From: Flavimarina sp. Hel_I_48
GTDB taxonomy: Bacteria > Bacteroidota > Bacteroidia > Flavobacteriales > Flavobacteriaceae
Direction of reading: 5' to 3'
Assembly (NCBI RefSeq): GCF_000733945.1
Contig: NZ_JPOL01000002.1
Coordinates: 2,357,001-2,421,000 of the forward strand
Length of the DNA stretch: 64,000 nt
Shown here one piece after another: positions 16,352 to 25,721 of this stretch (positions within the stretch are counted from its first letter, which is position 1; each line of letters opens with the position of its first letter). Made by a program: the position numbers and the translations under genes. The notes below the pieces were generated by a model. The model did not search any database. It had not been told where the DNA came from and saw only the letters and a list, made by a program, of their open reading frames with translations.

Positions 16352-17395
16352 ATGGTAGCAACGGAGAAAAAAGACATACGCGCATTAACACGTGACCAAC
16401 TCAGGGATTATTTTTCTGAACAGGGAGAGAAAGCCTTCCGTGGAAATCAGGTGTATGAATGGCTCTGGAACAAGGGCGCACATTCTTTTGACGCGATGAC
16501 AAACATCTCAAAAGAAACGCGTGCCTTTCTGGATGCGCATTTTGTGATCAACCATATAAAGGTTGACCAGATGCAGCGCAGCAATGACGGGACCATAAAA
16601 AACGCGGTTAAACTGCATGATAATCTTGTGGTTGAATCTGTGCTTATCCCTACCAGTAAGCGTACAACCGCCTGCGTATCGTCACAGGTGGGCTGTAGCC
16701 TTAATTGTCAATTTTGTGCTACCGCGCGCCTTAAGCGTATGCGCAACCTCAATCCAGACGAGATTTTTGATCAGGTAGTGGCCATTGACCGCCAGAGCCG
16801 TCTCTATTATGACCGCCCACTTTCTAACATTGTATTTATGGGTATGGGGGAGCCACTCATGAATTATAAAAACGTCATCGCGGCAATAGATAAGATCACC
16901 AGTCCTGACGGACTGGGCATGTCGCCTAAGCGTATCATGGTTTCTACTTCAGGGGTACCCAAGATCATAAGAAAAATGGCAGATGACCAGGTAAAATTCA
17001 AGTTGGCCGTTTCCCTGCATGCCGCCCTTGATGAAGTACGAACGGATATTATGCCTTTCAATGAGCAGATGCCGCTTGAAGAATTAAAGGATTCTTTAAA
17101 ATACTGGTATGCTAAAACAGGTCAGGAGATTTCATACGAATACGTGATCTGGAAAGACATAAATGATCGTCAAAAAGACATAAACGCGCTGGTGGACTTT
17201 TGCCTGGCCATTCCCAGTAAGGTCAACTTGATAGAATACAATCCTATTGACGATGGCAAGTTTCAGCAGGCGCCTCCAGAGGTAATAGAGAAATATGTTG
17301 CCGCTTTAGAACGCGAAGGGATTACGGTCACCGTGCGCCGTTCCCGCGGAAAGGACATTGATGCAGCTTGCGGTCAACTGGCGAATAAACATTAA
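16352..17395 (+). CDS. rlmN: Dual-specificity 23S rRNA/tRNA adenine-C2 methyltransferase
   Basis: Radical-SAM enzyme that methylates A2503 of 23S rRNA and A37 of some tRNAs. 347 residues. The CxxxCxxC cluster ligands are C115, C119 and C122 (GCSLNCQFC). The methyl-carrying/resolving cysteine pair of the family is represented by C341 (AACGQL) and C108 in the first-half sequence. VFMGMGEPLMNY near 163 is the SAM-binding GGEP-like segment. A TAAATTTG box at 16340-16347 lies only 5 bp before the ATG, so the real start of transcription is probably elsewhere. Convergent with the next gene. Confidence 0.95.
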   Translation: MVATEKKDIRALTRDQLRDYFSEQGEKAFRGNQVYEWLWNKGAHSFDAMTNISKETRAFLDAHFVINHIKVDQMQRSNDGTIKNAVKLHDNLVVESVLIPTSKRTTACVSSQVGCSLNCQFCATARLKRMRNLNPDEIFDQVVAIDRQSRLYYDRPLSNIVFMGMGEPLMNYKNVIAAIDKITSPDGLGMSPKRIMVSTSGVPKIIRKMADDQVKFKLAVSLHAALDEVRTDIMPFNEQMPLEELKDSLKYWYAKTGQEISYEYVIWKDINDRQKDINALVDFCLAIPSKVNLIEYNPIDDGKFQQAPPEVIEKYVAALEREGITVTVRRSRGKDIDAACGQLANKH

Positions 17396-17458
17396 CTACT
17401 GAATAAAATCCTACCTGGGCCTTAAAACTTTTATCGCTTCATTTATTGCATAAAAGGA

Positions 17459-17502
17459 CCTTAAATCGGCTATAAACCCTAGGATTTATAGCCAATTTAA
17501 GG
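17459..17502. terminator. Bidirectional terminator between rlmN and the T9SS gene
   Basis: Long stem CCTTAAATcGGCTATAAA (17459-17476) with TTTATAGCCaATTTAAGG (17485-17502): 17 of 18 positions pair, 8-nt loop. Its position between two convergent genes fits termination from both sides. Confidence 0.75.
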
Positions 17503-17516
17503 GAAATAGTGTTATA

Positions 17517-19229
17517 TCAACGCTTTAAAATCTTAAAACTGCTTGTGCCGTTTACTGTTGCTGCCCGCGCAATATAGATGCCATCTGCTAGACCAGCTAA
17601 GCTGAACTGTGCAGATAAGCCCTGTAATTTTTTGGAGCGCAAGAGTTGGCCTTGCATTGAATATAATTCTATTGCCGTTAATAGACTGGTAGCTTGAAGA
17701 CTCAATTGATCATCATGCGCATTGTAAAAATGACTAACCGAGGCCGTTTCAACGGTTTCTATACTTAATATATCTGGTTCTAGTGAATAGTCAAACAAAA
17801 AGAGAAACCCACTGGGTGCTGCTGATGTTGTTTTAAAGGTAAGATAGTAGTCTCCAGTGGTCTGTGGCGTAAAGGATACATCATTTATATTAGTCGCATT
17901 ATCATAAATAGTGGCGTCCGTTCCTTGTTGTACAATACCTGTAGCTTCGTATACAAGGGTCATATCTGCAGTTTTTTCCCTGCTGCTGGCCATAAGCACT
18001 TGCAGGTTTTCATTCGCGTCATCACGAGGGGCATTCCCACCATTATAAGAAAATGAGATATTGTACGCTTTCCCTGCGATAAGGCTGAGTTTTGGAGAAA
18101 AAAGGTAATCTTCCTTGTTTCTGTCCTGATTGGCACTGTTCAACGCAAAATAGGTGACATTGCCATTCCTTTTAAAATCGGCCCCATCCGCATTCCAGGA
18201 ATTGCCATCGCCGTCTCCGTCTAATGTGGTATGACAGGATTGAAATTCTTCCAGATCTGTGAAGTCTATAGCAATCCTTTCCCCGGGATTGCAGGTTTCT
18301 TCACTTTCAGTAAGGCTAAAATCAAAACCCTGATTGTTGTTTTTATCATCAAAAACGATGTAATAGGTAGATCCATTTTCAATTTCAAAACTCACGCTAG
18401 AAAATTGAATACTCCCAGACTGATCATCATTCTGCGCATAACACTGCAGCTCACCGCAAGACCCGGTAAGAATACTCAAGTTGGTGTCTATATCGTTATT
18501 TTGACTGAGCGCACTGTTTACGGTTGCGATGCCGTCGCGGGTAGCGGTATAAGTAAACCATGCGCCACCCCTGGCCTTGCTTGTGGGATCACATATATTT
18601 GGAGAATCACCACGCTGTATGGGAGCTACGGTATGTATGCCCGGAGAAATATCCTCTGCGGAAGCGCACGTACTTTGCTCTGGAGAATCTGGAAGTTCTT
18701 CTTGTGTAAGGGAGAAATTATCAATTCCCGCGTAATAGCTCCACCGTCCATTGTCATTATAAACAAACCTAACACGGAATGCCGTATTGGCATATCCTGT
18801 GACATCCGCCTGATATAAATAGGGGTTCCAGTTATCATTAAATGTTTTAATAACAACCCAGCTAGTACCATCGTATACCTCAATACGCAATGTTTCACCC
18901 TGGTCTTCGCCCCATAATCCTATCTCTACAGTTAGTAAAAGTGGAGTCGTATTCGCTACATTATATACAGGGGTAAGCAAAGATACTCTGCTGGGTGAAT
19001 TATTATTACCACAGGCTTCATCATTAAAAATAAGTGCTGTAGAACTAAAATTTAGTCCCCTTGGCGGGTCGTTTGTAAAGGTATCCCAGTCACATGGACC
19101 GCTGTTCACAATAGTTGACCATCCTGAGGGAAATTGGCCATCATTGAAGTCGGCTGAAGCTATTTGAGAATAGCCATTGGTAGAAAAGGTAATGAAAAGT
19201 ATAAGCAGAAAATAAGGTAACGCATTCAT
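17517..19229 (-). CDS. Secreted multidomain protein with T9SS C-terminal sorting domain
   Basis: 570 residues: signal peptide (about 1-21), a MAM/choice-of-anchor-like jelly roll (about 22-180, DFNDGQFPSGW to YYAGIDNFSL), a pre-peptidase-like beta domain (about 185-310, with WFTYTATRDG and YYIVFDD), a second jelly-roll segment (about 315-485) and a type A sorting domain at the end (about 500-570, ELYSMQGQLL to FKILKR). Proteins of this build are exported across the outer membrane by the gliding-linked type IX system and anchored or released. No enzyme domain is visible; adhesion or carbohydrate binding is a guess. Convergent with rlmN. Confidence 0.8.
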   Translation of the reverse strand: MNALPYFLLILFITFSTNGYSQIASADFNDGQFPSGWSTIVNSGPCDWDTFTNDPPRGLNFSSTALIFNDEACGNNNSPSRVSLLTPVYNVANTTPLLLTVEIGLWGEDQGETLRIEVYDGTSWVVIKTFNDNWNPYLYQADVTGYANTAFRVRFVYNDNGRWSYYAGIDNFSLTQEELPDSPEQSTCASAEDISPGIHTVAPIQRGDSPNICDPTSKARGGAWFTYTATRDGIATVNSALSQNNDIDTNLSILTGSCGELQCYAQNDDQSGSIQFSSVSFEIENGSTYYIVFDDKNNNQGFDFSLTESEETCNPGERIAIDFTDLEEFQSCHTTLDGDGDGNSWNADGADFKRNGNVTYFALNSANQDRNKEDYLFSPKLSLIAGKAYNISFSYNGGNAPRDDANENLQVLMASSREKTADMTLVYEATGIVQQGTDATIYDNATNINDVSFTPQTTGDYYLTFKTTSAAPSGFLFLFDYSLEPDILSIETVETASVSHFYNAHDDQLSLQATSLLTAIELYSMQGQLLRSKKLQGLSAQFSLAGLADGIYIARAATVNGTSSFKILKR

Positions 19230-19363
19230 AAATTAAGAAGTTGGTTTTGAGTTTTACAAAGAAATAATAAGATTCTATGTTAGTCTACTTCTAATGTGTT
19301 AAACATTGGTTTTTAAGGTTAAAAATGTGAATTTACAGGTTTAGGTTATATTTGCACTGACCT

Positions 19364-20338
19364 ATGAAAAAAGTGGAACAGATCAAGCAGCCTATTGCCC
19401 TGGAAATGGAACTTTTTGAGAAAAAGTTCTCACTCTCCATGAAGTCCAGAGTGCCCCTGCTCAACAGGATCACACATTACATCGTGAATAGAAAAGGGAA
19501 GCAAATGCGGCCTATGTTTGTGTTTCTAGTGGCAAAAATGCTGGGCAAAGAGCATTTTAATGATCGTACCTATCGTGGCGCTGCCGTTATAGAACTCATA
19601 CATACCGCAACCTTGGTACATGATGATGTAGTAGATGAAAGTTACCGTAGGCGCGGATTTTTCAGCTTAAATGCACTATGGAAGAACAAAATTGCCGTGC
19701 TTGTAGGGGATTTTTTACTCTCTAAGGGACTTTTACTCTCTATAGATAATGAAGATTTTGACCTTTTAAAGATTATTTCGGTGGCGGTCAGGGAGATGAG
19801 CGAAGGCGAACTTTTACAAATTGAAAAAGCCCGAAAGCTTGATATAACCGAAGCTGTTTACTTTGAAATCATAAGGCAAAAAACGGCAACATTAATAGCG
19901 GCCTGTTGCGCCATGGGGGCTTGCGCCGTTCACGCAAACGAGGATATTGAACCCATGCGAAAATTTGGAGAGCTCATAGGGCTCGCTTTCCAGATCAAGG
20001 ATGACCTTTTTGATTATGGCTCGCAAAAAATAGGAAAACCCACGGGCATTGATATCAAAGAACAGAAAATGACCCTCCCCTTAATCTATGCGCTCAACCA
20101 TGCAGACCGAAAAGAGCGTGCCTGGCTCATTAATTCTGTTAAAAATCACAATAGGGACAAAACACGCGTAAACGAGGTTATCGCTTTTGTAAAAGAAAAA
20201 GGAGGTCTTGAGTACGCGATAGGTAAAATGATCGCCTTAAAGCAAGAAGCGCTAGTTTACCTTGATAAATATCCTGACTCTCCTTATAAAGAATCACTTA
20301 TAGCGATGGTAAATTATGTTATAGATCGTAAGCGGTAA
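19364..20338 (+). CDS. Polyprenyl diphosphate synthase
   Basis: Trans-isoprenyl chain elongation enzyme of 324 residues with both aspartate-rich motifs: first DDxxD in LVHDDVVDE near 85-93, second in FQIKDDLFDYG near 214-224. RKGKQMRP near 43 is the pyrophosphate-binding FxxR region. Product length (menaquinone side chain, probably C30-C40) cannot be read from sequence. A TATATTTG box lies at 19347-19354, very close to the ATG at 19364. Convergent with the histidine kinase, with 14 bp between stops. Confidence 0.9.
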   Translation: MKKVEQIKQPIALEMELFEKKFSLSMKSRVPLLNRITHYIVNRKGKQMRPMFVFLVAKMLGKEHFNDRTYRGAAVIELIHTATLVHDDVVDESYRRRGFFSLNALWKNKIAVLVGDFLLSKGLLLSIDNEDFDLLKIISVAVREMSEGELLQIEKARKLDITEAVYFEIIRQKTATLIAACCAMGACAVHANEDIEPMRKFGELIGLAFQIKDDLFDYGSQKIGKPTGIDIKEQKMTLPLIYALNHADRKERAWLINSVKNHNRDKTRVNEVIAFVKEKGGLEYAIGKMIALKQEALVYLDKYPDSPYKESLIAMVNYVIDRKR

Positions 20339-20352
20339 TTTTTTTTAGAATA

Positions 20353-21507
20353 CTATGTCGTGACCACCGGTGCTGCATTATTATTTAATCTTGCCTTTTT
20401 CTTACCAGATTTGTTCAATTTTCTATTAAATCGTGCCGTAAACGTGGTACCGTCCTTTTCATTGCTTTCTACCTTAATTTTTCCGCCGTGGGCCTCGGCA
20501 ACCATTTTTACCAGGGCCAGTCCCATACCCCAGTTTCTATAGGAGGAATAATCACTTTTTTCTTTGGATAGAAATTCAAATATATTTTCTTGCTTGGATT
20601 GATCTATAGGATTACCGTTGTTTTTTACGCTCAGGAACACAAATTTATCCTGTATCGTCAAATTTATTTGTATAGGAGAGGTCCCGTCACCATGTTTTAC
20701 CGCATTTGTTATAAGATTTTCTAGTAATCTCCGTATAGAGGTCTCATCAAATATACCTGTAATGGAATCTTCAGTTGCAGTAAATACTATCTTCTGGGTA
20801 TAAATATCACTGGCTTCTTTATAAACTGCCTTAAGTGGTTCAACAATATTTAACTCTTCAAAATTGAGGGTAATTCCTTCACCTGCCCTAATGGCAATAG
20901 AATCCATAAGGCCTTCGATAAGACTTATTGCCTTTTCCAAACTTCTCGAAGTAGTGGTCATCATCCTTTTAGACATCTCTTCATCAAGATTATTTCCCAT
21001 CATCTGAAGTGAAATCTGGGCAGCTGAAAGTGGATTGCGTATGTCGTGAGCTAAAGTGCCTATAAGCTTTTCCTGCATTTCCTGGATGGCTTTTGCAAAT
21101 GCATCTGCAGATTTTAGCATAGCGGTTTCTATGGTGTATTTTAAAACGCTCTCAATGGTATTGTCGTGGCAATTGGCCTCAATAAGCTTTTCTGTCAGGA
21201 CATCACGAAAAATGATATATTCATGTATCACCTGTTCATTAGTATATTCTAATGTGCTTGCACGATGTCTCCCATGATAAACGCTGTTATGTATTATTTT
21301 CCTAAAAACATCATCCTTGTCAAGTGCATTTCTTTCAATACTTCGTTCAAATATATCAGCAATATCCTCAAGGATATTGGGTAAGTGATCGTATAAAATC
21401 AAGGTATTTGTAGCGGCTGAGGCAGGAACTTTTTCTTTTACCAGTTCTTCCCAATCTGACATAATAGCTGGGATATTTTTATTTACAAAAGTTGCAGCGT
21501 TCTCCAT
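20353..21507 (-). CDS. Soluble sensor histidine kinase
   Basis: 384 residues, no membrane segment or signal peptide, so cytoplasmic. The N-terminal about 140 residues are all-helical and I do not recognise them beyond a loose likeness to RsbR-type N-termini. Then H-box H154 in TLAHDIRNPLSA, N-box NLITNAVKHG near 270, and G-boxes GMGLALVK and GGKIKVESNEKDGTTF near 330-355. Basic C-terminus (KKKARLNN). No response regulator is adjacent; the nearest is at 27839-28474. It likely senses an intracellular signal or partner protein. Confidence 0.85.
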   Translation of the reverse strand: MENAATFVNKNIPAIMSDWEELVKEKVPASAATNTLILYDHLPNILEDIADIFERSIERNALDKDDVFRKIIHNSVYHGRHRASTLEYTNEQVIHEYIIFRDVLTEKLIEANCHDNTIESVLKYTIETAMLKSADAFAKAIQEMQEKLIGTLAHDIRNPLSAAQISLQMMGNNLDEEMSKRMMTTTSRSLEKAISLIEGLMDSIAIRAGEGITLNFEELNIVEPLKAVYKEASDIYTQKIVFTATEDSITGIFDETSIRRLLENLITNAVKHGDGTSPIQINLTIQDKFVFLSVKNNGNPIDQSKQENIFEFLSKEKSDYSSYRNWGMGLALVKMVAEAHGGKIKVESNEKDGTTFTARFNRKLNKSGKKKARLNNNAAPVVTT

Positions 21508-21656
21508 CTGATGACTTTAGGTGCTTATAAAACGTTAGAAAGCATAAAATTAAGTTAAAATACTAAATAATGAAAACTTTGAACGTCTTCTTCTGCATAA
21601 ATTCTGACATTCAATTGAACATGAGCGCAATCAAATATCATTTTTTTTTAAGTCCA

Positions 21657-21685
21657 GGCAACCTTATCGTCTATAATCGCGTCTA
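21657..21685 (+). promoter_or_regulatory. ECF-type promoter, candidate autoregulation site
   Basis: GGCAACC (21657-21663), 16 bp, then CGTCTA (21680-21685): the AACC / CGTC pair with 16-bp spacing typical of ECF sigma factors, located 34 bp before an ECF sigma gene. A second CGTCTA lies at 21668-21673. Confidence 0.6.
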
Positions 21686-21718
21686 TGTAAATAGAAGCAT
21701 CTGTGAAACCTAAACCAC

Positions 21719-22288
21719 GTGAAAGTCATACCATTTTTCAGTAGCGAAAAACTGCTTATAGAAAAAGCATCGTACGGAAACCGTTCTGCACAGCAGCGAC
21801 TGTTCAACCTGCATGCCCCTAAAATGCTGAGCGTCTGCAGGCAGTACCTGCCTGAACTGCAACGTGCGGAAGAGGCGATGTGCAATGGTTTTCTTAAAGT
21901 ATTTAAAAATCTGAAAAGTTTTAAACATGAAGGAAGTTTTGAAGGCTGGGTACGGCGCATCATGGTCAGGGAATCGATTTCTTACCTGCGCAGTGAAAAG
22001 AAACTGAGGTTTACCGAAGTAGAGATTGATGATAACCTTCAGGTATATGACCCTGCGGTGAATGATCTGGAGGTTGAGGAAATACAGCGCCTCATTGATT
22101 CCCTTCCAGACGGTTACCGCGCAGTTTTTGTGCTTTATGCGGTAGAAGGATACCAGCACAACGAGATCGCAGAGATGCTAGAAATAACGGAAAGTACCTC
22201 AAAATCGCAGTTGTACAAAGCGCGCAAAAAGTTGCAAATGCTTTTAAAAACATTAAATATGTACCAAGATGGCACCCATGAAATTTGA
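21719..22288 (+). CDS. ECF-family RNA polymerase sigma factor
   Basis: 189 residues. Region 2 (about 20-90: ACxLYGN-like start, GFLKVFKNLKSFKHEGSFEGWVRRI split over region 2.2-2.4) and region 4 (about 125-180: LPDGYRAVFVLYAVEGYQHNEIAEML). The start is GTG at 21719; no usable ATG lies upstream of the conserved region. It is predicted to drive its own promoter at 21657-21685. The stop overlaps the start of the next gene, which encodes a one-span membrane protein, the usual place for an anti-sigma factor. Confidence 0.9.
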   Translation: MKVIPFFSSEKLLIEKASYGNRSAQQRLFNLHAPKMLSVCRQYLPELQRAEEAMCNGFLKVFKNLKSFKHEGSFEGWVRRIMVRESISYLRSEKKLRFTEVEIDDNLQVYDPAVNDLEVEEIQRLIDSLPDGYRAVFVLYAVEGYQHNEIAEMLEITESTSKSQLYKARKKLQMLLKTLNMYQDGTHEI

Positions 22289-23039
22289 AGAAAATATAAA
22301 AGAAAAACTGGTAGACCGAAAAATAAACCCATCTGAGGATGCCTGGCAGCGCGTGGCAGAAAACCTGGAAAATAATTCCGTCAAGACAAAAAACAATACA
22401 ACTTATTGGGCAGCGATCGCCGCTGGTTTTATTGGGATTTTGATTGTTGCCGGTGGTTTATTTCCCGATTTGGAAACGGATAATAGTCCTACTGTGGTTC
22501 ATTCTAAAAATACTATTAAAGTAGGGGGAGAAACTAATTCAACTGAAAAACAACTCGAAATACCTCAAAATCAGTCACAAATAACCCAAAATCAACCAGA
22601 AAAACAGCTGAATTTGCCTAAAAATGATGGCAAACCTGAACAAAATCCTGTTACTCCTGAGCAGGTAATCCTTGACCTACCAGTACAAAACAATCAGGTC
22701 GCTGATGTCAATGAAGAGGGCAATACCATAAAAGCGTTTGATGCTGCACAGCGGCAAACCATAGATGATGAAGTAACGAGGTTGCTTACACAGGTAGATT
22801 CGCTGGCAAGAAATGATACGATGGTAACAGATGCCCAGGTAGATGCGCTTCTGGCAGAAGCACAGAGAGAACTCCTTGGAGACCGCATTTTTAAGACCCA
22901 AAATGAAAATCTTAGCGCCACCGCGCTGCTTCAGGAAGTAGAAGATGATCTGGAACGTTCCTTTAGGGATAAGGTTTTTGATGCCCTCAAAGAAGGCCTG
23001 ACCAAAGCGCGTGAGGCGGTTGCTTCCAGAAACAATTAA
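22278..23039 (+). CDS. Single-span membrane protein, probable anti-sigma factor
   Basis: 253 residues from ATG 22278 (an earlier in-frame ATG at 22269 is possible). Cytoplasmic N-terminus (about 1-40, FEENIKEKLVDRKINPSEDAW), one transmembrane helix near residues 43-59 (AAIAAGFIGILIVAGGLF), then a Gln/Asn/Pro-rich periplasmic linker and a helical C-terminal part. No zinc anti-sigma HxxxCxxC motif is visible. Assignment as anti-sigma rests on overlap with the ECF sigma gene and on topology. Confidence 0.6.
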   Translation: MKFEENIKEKLVDRKINPSEDAWQRVAENLENNSVKTKNNTTYWAAIAAGFIGILIVAGGLFPDLETDNSPTVVHSKNTIKVGGETNSTEKQLEIPQNQSQITQNQPEKQLNLPKNDGKPEQNPVTPEQVILDLPVQNNQVADVNEEGNTIKAFDAAQRQTIDDEVTRLLTQVDSLARNDTMVTDAQVDALLAEAQRELLGDRIFKTQNENLSATALLQEVEDDLERSFRDKVFDALKEGLTKAREAVASRNN

Positions 23040-23092
23040 AAGACAAACAACTAAAATCAAATATTCATTCATCAATCTTCTTTGATGTGGCT

Positions 23093-23112
23093 GCCCACGG
23101 CTAGCTGTGGGC
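23093..23112. repeat. Short hairpin GCCCAC / GTGGGC
   Basis: 6-bp perfect stem with GGCTAGCT loop in the gap before the beta-barrel gene. No T-tract follows, so it is unlikely to be a terminator. Confidence 0.4.
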
Positions 23113-23142
23113 GTTGCATTGCGGAAACTAAATCAAATCACT

Positions 23143-24228
23143 ATGCGAATAATTATTCTAACGATTGCCACAGCAATCCTCACGTTATTGAGTCGGCCTG
23201 CATTCTCACAGGAAACGCGACCAACTTCAGAAAAGGATACCATCAGCGTTCAAAACCGTATCAAAACGCTGGAAACCGAAAAAGCGCGGCAGATCGCATT
23301 AGAGAAACAAGACCTTAAAGAGAAGATAAGTAACGTTGAGGAACAACTTGCGGCCAATGAAATCAATAAAGAGGAGGCAGAAGCACTGAAAATGGATTTT
23401 GCTAAAGCAGCTGCAAAAAATATTGAAAACAGAAGTGCCATCATTGACAACCAGATAGCTTTATTAGCGCGCAACGAAGACATAAATGTGGAGGACAGTT
23501 CTTTTAAACTGGTTTTCAACACAGATTCTGGTCGCTTTTTCGGGTTTGAATTTGAGAACAATAACGACACGGTTCTTAAGGTGAAATATGATATACGTAC
23601 CACTTCATCACTGTTAATAGCCGCCGGACTCAATAACGCGATCATAGAAGGCCAGTCGCTTGAGGATTCACCGTACAAAATAGGTGGTAGCCGTTTTTTT
23701 GAAATTGGCTGGGTATGGAAAACCCGTGTTTTTGAGCAAAGCAACTGGTTGCGTTTTAACTATGGTTTTTCCTTTCAATTTAATGGACTGAAGATGGAAG
23801 ACAACCAGTATTTTGTAGAACGCGGCGATCAGACGGTTCTGGAGACTTTTCCATTAGATCTTGACAAATCAAAACTGCGCTTTGACAATTTTGTGATCCC
23901 GCTGCATTTTGAGATCGGTACTTCAGAAAAAGTGGTCAAGGAAGATCGCATCCGCTACAAAACAGATCATAAATTTAAGCTGGGACTTGGTGGATATGCC
24001 GGTCTTAACTTGAAAACCATTCAGAAATTAAAATATGAAGAGGATGGAAATGACCGAAAAGATAAGCTGAAACGCAATTACAATACTAATAATTTCATAT
24101 ATGGCCTTTCGGGTTATGTAGGTCTGGATAATTTTTCGGTTTATCTTAAATATGACCTCAACACTATTTTTAAAGACAATCCGGTCGACGAGCGTAATGT
24201 TTCCCTGGGTGTACGTTTTGATCTGTAA
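23143..24228 (+). CDS. Outer-membrane beta-barrel-like protein with N-terminal coiled coil
   Basis: 361 residues from ATG 23143. An upstream GTG at 23107 would place 12 extra residues before an obvious signal peptide (MRIIILTIATAILTLLSRPAFSQ), so I prefer 23143. Residues about 25-105 are strongly coiled coil (KARQIALEKQDLKEKISNVE). The remainder alternates in beta-strand fashion and ends in a terminal aromatic-X-aromatic-like strand (SLGVRFDL), like OmpA/OMP_b-brl barrels. It is third in the ECF operon and could be the target or sensor of the sigma/anti-sigma pair. Function unknown. Confidence 0.65.
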   Translation: MRIIILTIATAILTLLSRPAFSQETRPTSEKDTISVQNRIKTLETEKARQIALEKQDLKEKISNVEEQLAANEINKEEAEALKMDFAKAAAKNIENRSAIIDNQIALLARNEDINVEDSSFKLVFNTDSGRFFGFEFENNNDTVLKVKYDIRTTSSLLIAAGLNNAIIEGQSLEDSPYKIGGSRFFEIGWVWKTRVFEQSNWLRFNYGFSFQFNGLKMEDNQYFVERGDQTVLETFPLDLDKSKLRFDNFVIPLHFEIGTSEKVVKEDRIRYKTDHKFKLGLGGYAGLNLKTIQKLKYEEDGNDRKDKLKRNYNTNNFIYGLSGYVGLDNFSVYLKYDLNTIFKDNPVDERNVSLGVRFDL

Positions 24229-24267
24229 AACCCATAACCGCCGAAAGGGGAATTTGTAAAACTTTAT

Positions 24268-24303
24268 AGACCTCACAGGTTTTTAAAACCTGTGAGGTCT
24301 TTT
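24268..24303. terminator. Perfect 16-bp terminator hairpin
   Basis: AGACCTCACAGGTTTT (24268-24283) and AAAACCTGTGAGGTCT (24285-24300), 1-nt loop, T-run after. It lies between the convergent ECF operon and EEP genes, so it can serve both. The sequence is a form I recall as common between genes of Flavobacteriaceae. Confidence 0.85.
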
Positions 24304-24337
24304 CTTGTAGAGGAATTGAAACGCAATTGAAACTGCC

Positions 24338-25276
24338 TCAATGCAGGCGTATTTGCACGCTTATGGGCAAATGATCTGATCCTATATTCTCTCCTGCAGT
24401 CCTGCTCAAAACCTCAATGTTTTCTGAAATCAAACAATGGTCTAAAGTAGTTTGAAACGCGAAATAGTTGGCCGGCCAGGTTGGCAATAGTCCATAACCT
24501 ATCCTTGAATCTTTTAGGCCGTCGTCAATGAGTTTGTCAAAATGATTTGAAAATGAAGAAGTATTAAAATCACCGATGATGATAAGGTGCTGGGCAAAGG
24601 TGCTGCGGTTGTTCACAATATAATGCAACTGTTCATTACGGCTTTTAAAGGCGTAGTTGCTAAGCGGAGCATCAGGATGCATGGCAATAATGGAAACTGG
24701 TTTTTTATGGAGTTCAAAATTGCCCACAATGGAAGGTTTGCTAAGGGGGCTAAATACTACTACATCAGATTTCATTTCAATTTTACTCAGTAGGGCGATG
24801 CCAAAATTATCAGATCGCGGCAGTAGTTTTTTATAGCGATACTTCTCAAGTATGGGCTTTAAGTTCTTTTCCCAAAACGGATTGAATTCCACTAAGGCAA
24901 GAATATCAGGATCTTCCTTTAAAATATAGTTTTGTACCGCATTAAAATCTGTATTGCCAGACCATAAATTAATACTTCCTATTTTTAAATCCGCTTGGTC
25001 TGTTGCTTCAACAGGATCCTGATGGAAATAGTAAGGATAGAGAAAGCCAATGTTCCAAAGGAGTGTGACGGTTAATAAAACGACGGCCAATCTTTTTTTC
25101 TGAAATAAGAAAAGAACTACCAGCAGTAGTAAAAATGCCGCGAGCGCGTATTGTAGTTTATAATGGGAAAAAAGATCAAAAAGCCAGTAGGTTGAAATTA
25201 AATTGGGCAAAACCGACAATACCCAAACAGCAATAATGCAAATCCATACGAACTTTATTAAATAGGATTTCATCAT
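24338..25276 (-). CDS. Membrane-anchored endonuclease/exonuclease/phosphatase family protein
   Basis: 312 residues. The N-terminal third has three transmembrane helices (about 5-28, 40-58, 62-80). Then an EEP catalytic domain: KIGSINLWSGN near 100, the catalytic Glu in ALVEFNPF near 133, GDFNTSSFSNH near 236 and the terminal SDHLPI near 302. The catalytic domain should face the periplasm. In the family, substrates include nucleic acids, phosphoinositides and sphingomyelin; none can be chosen here. Convergent with the ECF operon, across the terminator at 24268-24303. Confidence 0.8.
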   Translation of the reverse strand: MMKSYLIKFVWICIIAVWVLSVLPNLISTYWLFDLFSHYKLQYALAAFLLLLVVLFLFQKKRLAVVLLTVTLLWNIGFLYPYYFHQDPVEATDQADLKIGSINLWSGNTDFNAVQNYILKEDPDILALVEFNPFWEKNLKPILEKYRYKKLLPRSDNFGIALLSKIEMKSDVVVFSPLSKPSIVGNFELHKKPVSIIAMHPDAPLSNYAFKSRNEQLHYIVNNRSTFAQHLIIIGDFNTSSFSNHFDKLIDDGLKDSRIGYGLLPTWPANYFAFQTTLDHCLISENIEVLSRTAGENIGSDHLPISVQIRLH

Positions 25277-25679
25277 ATAATATAGTTTAAGCCTAATGTA
25301 AACTTATGAATATCTGATTCCTAATGATAACTTCCAAAGAAAAATAAAATTGAAAAAAAGCTTTTGCGGCTTAAAACCTGGGCGTAAAAACGTCCAAAAC
25401 ACGCTATATTTAGGGTTAATTGGATCATTTTTGACCTTTAGCTTTCGTAATATTAATACTTGGATTCCCGCAAAATTCTATGTTCTAAACCTTATTTTTG
25501 CAAATGATTTTGGGGTTTATTTGGTAGAAAAAACTTCAAAAGTATGTTTTTGACTGAATTTCTAAAAATGATGGTTTCCAAGTAATTTTTAATCGAAAAA
25601 CGCGCTGATTTTGATACACGCTTTTTACGTCACGCATGCGATCTGACCTATTTTCCGAAATAAAATTCCGGTCAAGTTT
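25277..25679. other. Intergenic region upstream of dnaG
   Basis: About 400 bp of AT-rich DNA. A 67-codon TTG-started frame (25350-25553) has no recognisable features and is probably chance. TATTTTTG at 25493-25500 matches the -7 box, but no TTG lies at the right distance. No terminator-like hairpin stands out. Confidence 0.4.
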
Positions 25680-25721
25680 AATAAAAATAGTAAGATCAAT
25701 AACAATAACAATACATAGAAA
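25680..25721 (+). promoter_or_regulatory. AATARN hexamer leader of dnaG
   Basis: Seven consecutive 6-nt units, AATAAA AATAGT AAGATC then AATAAC AATAAC AATACA TAGAAA, end at the TTG start. This is the longest and most regular member of the leader family. Confidence 0.6.

Noticed and set aside
18231..18818. 195-codon ORF antisense to the T9SS protein gene
   Set aside because: No motifs; the sense frame has a signal peptide, domains and sorting domain.
25350..25553. 67-codon TTG-started ORF upstream of dnaG
   Set aside because: No recognisable domain, no good initiation context, and the AT-rich spacer easily yields such frames.
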